Below are positions 22,795 to 25,674 of a DNA stretch of 25,674 bases, piece by piece; position 1 is the stretch's first letter, and each line of letters starts with the position of its first letter. The DNA comes from an uncultured Spirochaetales bacterium (GTDB lineage Bacteria > UBP6 > UBA1177). The notes beneath the pieces were generated by a model. It did not search any database and was not told the origin of the DNA. It was given only the letters and a program-made list of their open reading frames with translations. The stretch lies in assembly GCA_902780365.1 (NCBI GenBank), contig CACZFE010000004.1, positions 1 to 25,674 on the forward strand, written 5' to 3'. Position numbers and translations under genes: made by a program.

Positions 22795-25674
22795 GGCAAA
22801 ATATGACTGGTTTTTATTCTCAGAAGAATCAGGATTTACTGGATATTCTTCTTTTTTACTCTTTTCTAATTCTTCTTTTATCTTTTCAGCATCTATTCGG
22901 TTTTGTTCTTCAACTGCAGGATCAGGATCAGCAGGCGGAACTTTTTTCATCCCTTTTCCTTCACGCCCTGGATGTCCGAGTTCATGTCCGAGAACACCTT
23001 CTATAGGAACTTCTCCATAAGAAGTGTCAGTTTTTCCAGATTTTGCCAGTTCAGTATCGACATAAATTACAAAAACTCCATCTATCGGCATTATTTCATC
23101 AGAGCTCATATAATCAGCCTTTGAACTCATATAATCAGCGAATAGTGATGTTTGCATTGTTTCACAGTTCAAATAATCAGCAAATGCAGCTCCGTGTTCT
23201 TGTATTTCATCGTAGCTTAAATCACTAACAATTATAACAATATCAGTATCTAAATTGTTAGCCACAGAATAGAGATTGGAAAAAGTTTCAGAATAACCTA
23301 AACCACTTTGAATAGCATCAGTTATCCAAAGAGAATCCCAATAAATTTCCAACCCGCTCGGATCGCTCGCTTCAATAACCATTCCTGCGACATAAGCGAA
23401 ACCATTGCCGAGATTGTTGGCATCGCCCCAGATTCCGATGGGGTCTTGGTTGATGAAGCGGTGCATATCGATGTGGTAGTAACGGTTTCGCATCCAGTAA
23501 AGATTAGTTTCGGGCTCATAGAGTGAGCCGCCCCAGAGGAAGGGCGAGATTGCCGCTGTGGTTTTGGGTGTGAAATCGGCGTTCAGAACTTCATGTTCGC
23601 CGTAGACGCGGTAACGGTAACGCTCGTATATCGTGCCGTTTCCGTCTGATATTGCGATGATGTTGCCGCGCTCGTCTTTGTGGAACCAGATTCTCTGAAG
23701 TGTTGATTCGTTCGGCGAGCAGTTGCCGTTGCCGTCGTCGCTGCATGAAACGGTGTCCATGATTATGTGGTTATCCGTTCCGTGATCGACATATCTGCGG
23801 AGTTCCCATGCTGTTGTGGTGACCGGGTTATCCGATGTGCGGACGGTTTTGATTTCTTCGCTGATGATGTCCCAGCCGTCGTAAGCATATTTGTGGGTTT
23901 GCTCGTATGTGTCGTTCCCGTCAGCGTAGTAAACGGTTTTCTCTGTTCTTCTGTTGAAGGGGTCGTAGCTGTATTCGACGAGATAATCACTGTTCGCAAC
24001 GCTTGTCAGGCGGTTAAGTTTGTCGTAAGTATAGACAATTTCGGGCGGAGTGTTGGGATTGCCGTCAAAATCTTCACCTATCATGTTGTTGTTCGAATCG
24101 TAGGTGTATTTTACCGTGTTGCTGCCGTCTGATTTCTGCGTGAGTCTGTTGAATCCGTCAACTGCCCAGCTGAAACCAGTCTGGTTTTCATAACTTGATC
24201 TGATATTGTGGACTCCGTCAAGTTGGAAGTCTTCGCAGCCGCTTTCAGCCGCATTGCACTTGAAGACGTTGTTCCTGTTTTCTATGCAGGTGGGATCGTC
24301 TGCATCGTATGTGCAGTTGTAATCGACCCTTCTCAGGCGGTAATAGGAATCATACTGATAAGCGGTTCTGCGGTTTTCCTCGTTTTCCTGCTTCCCGATG
24401 AGGTGAAGCCCTTTGGAATAGGTGTATTCGTAGTCTGCAACGGTCGGCGCGTTCTGTGCCGTAAATTCCTCTTTTCTGCGGCTCACCCTGCGCCAGTCGT
24501 TGTAGTTGTAGTCAAGCTCTGCTGCATGGTTATTGTTTGAATCAAAATTCTTGTGGATCGAGCTCAGGACATTTCCTGTGCCGTAGTTGTATTGCAGGAG
24601 TTTTGTTCCGTCGTATTCAAGAGTTTTCGGAAATCCCTTGAGAGTCGTTTCGACAATATTTTTACCGGTCGGAAGCGTGGTTGTTTCAGTCATCACTTTG
24701 GTTGAAGAATTCCACGAAACCGCGCTTGATACCGTGCCTGAATCAAAGGTTTCAGACTTTATATTGCCGAAGGAATCGTAGGTTCTGGTTACTTCCGAAA
24801 GCGTGGATGACGTATTCGTAGGATCAACGCTCTTCGCAGTTTCGAGAAGATTTCTGTTGTTATAAGTAAAAGTCTGATAAACATCATTTGCTGTAGTTCC
24901 GGTGTATTTCTGCGAAATCCTGCCGTAATCGTCGCGACCGTAGTTCACGGTCAGAGAAACATTATCCTGCTCATAAGTTTCGCTTATAAGATCGCGTTTA
25001 TTATTGTAAGTATATGTGACTTCCCGCGGATCATCACAGTCAGAGTCGTCACTTCCGCAGTATGTTTCGGTAGCAGGAAGATTGTTCGCCGTGTAGGTGT
25101 AGTAGGTTTTAGCTCCGTTGTCATCAGCTTTTTCGGTGTTCCTGCCGAAAATATCGTAAGTATAATTTGTGGTTATCCAGCCGTCGGAATTGTAAAGCTG
25201 CGTTTCCGTATAACTTCCGCCTTTACCGTTTGCAGTCATTCTTCTTGCCGTTTTTACGGCTTCTCCGAAAGCATTGTAGTCGTAAACCGTTTCGTTTCCT
25301 ACGATAAGATCTGCATTTAAAAATGGAAGCAGATATGTGATCCCGCCGGTTTCCGTGTCAGCACTCCATATCACCTGACCGCCGGTGTTATAAAGCTGAT
25401 AAGAGCATTTTGTATCTGTGAAAGTGCATGAAGCCGCAATGCAGTCATCTGTTTCGGTAGCATTCGTAGTGCTGACGCATGTGGCAATAACTCTGCCCAT
25501 ATTGTCATAATCATATTCCGTAACTGTCGTTTTTGCCGAAGTCCAGTTCTGGACAGCGGATATTCTGCCGGTTGTGTCGTAGGCCGTTCTTTCTGAAGAA
25601 ACCAAAAGATTGTCGGCATCGTAGTTTTCTACTTTTACAATGCGGTTCAAATGGTCATATGTATTCACTGTCTC
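22489..25674 (-). CDS. RHS-2: RHS-repeat protein with HELGH metalloprotease-like variable domain and conserved tail (5' end outside window)
   Basis: The frame is open to the right edge (ETVNTYDHLNRIV), so the true start lies outside; 1061 residues are visible. The first ~775 are YD repeats ending in the same core as RHS-1 (MHRFINQDPIGIWGDANNLG, then ASDPSGLE). The variable part (about 184 residues) contains GVFVIYVDTELA and then GVLGHELGHPGREGKG. HELGH is encoded at 22972-22986 and is the HExxH zinc-protease signature. An EEQNRID segment about 20 residues later may give the third ligand, as in M91-like effector proteases. A charged linker (KIKEELEKSKKEE) then leads to the conserved tail. The expected role is an RHS-delivered effector, with the WG gene as partner. 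The local ADYMSS duplication is described separately. Confidence 0.88.
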   Translation of the reverse strand, partial: ETVNTYDHLNRIVKVENYDADNLLVSSERTAYDTTGRISAVQNWTSAKTTVTEYDYDNMGRVIATCVSTTNATETDDCIAASCTFTDTKCSYQLYNTGGQVIWSADTETGGITYLLPFLNADLIVGNETVYDYNAFGEAVKTARRMTANGKGGSYTETQLYNSDGWITTNYTYDIFGRNTEKADDNGAKTYYTYTANNLPATETYCGSDDSDCDDPREVTYTYNNKRDLISETYEQDNVSLTVNYGRDDYGRISQKYTGTTANDVYQTFTYNNRNLLETAKSVDPTNTSSTLSEVTRTYDSFGNIKSETFDSGTVSSAVSWNSSTKVMTETTTLPTGKNIVETTLKGFPKTLEYDGTKLLQYNYGTGNVLSSIHKNFDSNNNHAAELDYNYNDWRRVSRRKEEFTAQNAPTVADYEYTYSKGLHLIGKQENEENRRTAYQYDSYYRLRRVDYNCTYDADDPTCIENRNNVFKCNAAESGCEDFQLDGVHNIRSSYENQTGFSWAVDGFNRLTQKSDGSNTVKYTYDSNNNMIGEDFDGNPNTPPEIVYTYDKLNRLTSVANSDYLVEYSYDPFNRRTEKTVYYADGNDTYEQTHKYAYDGWDIISEEIKTVRTSDNPVTTTAWELRRYVDHGTDNHIIMDTVSCSDDGNGNCSPNESTLQRIWFHKDERGNIIAISDGNGTIYERYRYRVYGEHEVLNADFTPKTTAAISPFLWGGSLYEPETNLYWMRNRYYHIDMHRFINQDPIGIWGDANNLGNGFAYVAGMVIEASDPSGLEIYWDSLWITDAIQSGLGYSETFSNLYSVANNLDTDIVIIVSDLSYDEIQEHGAAFADYLNCETMQTSLFADYMSSKADYMSSDEIMPIDGVFVIYVDTELAKSGKTDTSYGEVPIEGVLGHELGHPGREGKGMKKVPPADPDPAVEEQNRIDAEKIKEELEKSKKEEYPVNPDSSENKNQSYFANQFIKKILEMRDKKSFFEMMDEVGPVIRYEDNGRKVFFFNPYYRGKDPLKEIFWNIRNADGTKGFVRNPFVLDAEYGYDSTTYEKWQNKGFAQPNVDPYWQ

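Noticed and set aside
16441..25674. Reading the repeated YD segments as a CRISPR or DNA tandem-repeat array
   Set aside because: The periodicity is at protein level with diverged codons. There are no identical direct repeats with spacers.

Overview
The window reads as chromosomal DNA of a Gram-negative-type bacterium. It has housekeeping genes on the plus strand (plus htpX on the minus strand) up to about 14.6 kb, then an accessory, minus-strand RHS (YD-repeat) locus from about 14.7 kb to the right edge. No rRNA, tRNA or CRISPR array was seen. Taxonomy cannot be fixed from these genes. The first protein ends in a Cys plus hydrophobic helix plus basic tail like the MYXO-CTERM/Synerg-CTERM anchors, and there are large RHS proteins, a RecB/RecD pair and a PPi-dependent pyruvate dikinase. 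This points loosely to an anaerobic deltaproteobacterial/Myxococcota-like or other little-cultured lineage with mid GC content (judged by eye).

Left half: (1) the 3' end of a large surface protein with EF-hand-like loops and a C-terminal sorting signal; (2) a pyruvate phosphate dikinase gene broken by an internal deletion with a frame change near 2785-2800, which also carries an unusual 11-residue-repeat amphipathic C-terminal extension; (3) a membrane-anchored protein resembling squalene-cyclase-type alpha/alpha toroids; (4) htpX, convergent with it; (5) tilS flanked by two inverted copies of a 35-bp palindromic repeat; (6) a tightly overlapping recB-recD-nucleotidyltransferase operon with no adjacent recC; (7) a stand-alone AAA/DUF4143 ATPase with its own good promoter candidate.

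Right half: a chain of RHS modules, all transcribed leftwards. In transcription order: RHS-2 (5' end outside the window) with an HELGH zinc-protease-like variable domain, then a WG-repeat protein; an orphan 35-codon fragment of an RHS C-terminal tail, then a secreted protein with a discoidin/NADase-type sugar-binding-like domain; RHS-1 with a core truncated at its N terminus and an unrecognised variable domain, then a multi-TM ankyrin protein; and finally a roughly 110-bp RHS core remnant.

The most interesting signal is the module design. The variable domain is not the C-terminal tip of the RHS protein, as it is in classical polymorphic toxins. It is sandwiched between the conserved core and a second conserved tail of about 101 residues (75 of 101 identical between RHS-1 and RHS-2 by hand alignment). 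All three tail copies end in a stop codon merged with a Shine-Dalgarno sequence, and a different gene starts 9-10 bp further on. All three partner genes carry an N-terminal export or membrane segment, and each of their stop codons is followed directly by another, differently truncated RHS piece. I infer an array of effector/partner (probably toxin/immunity) cassettes that are exchanged as whole modules, with translation coupled through the stop codon. The toxin and immunity roles are not proven from sequence.
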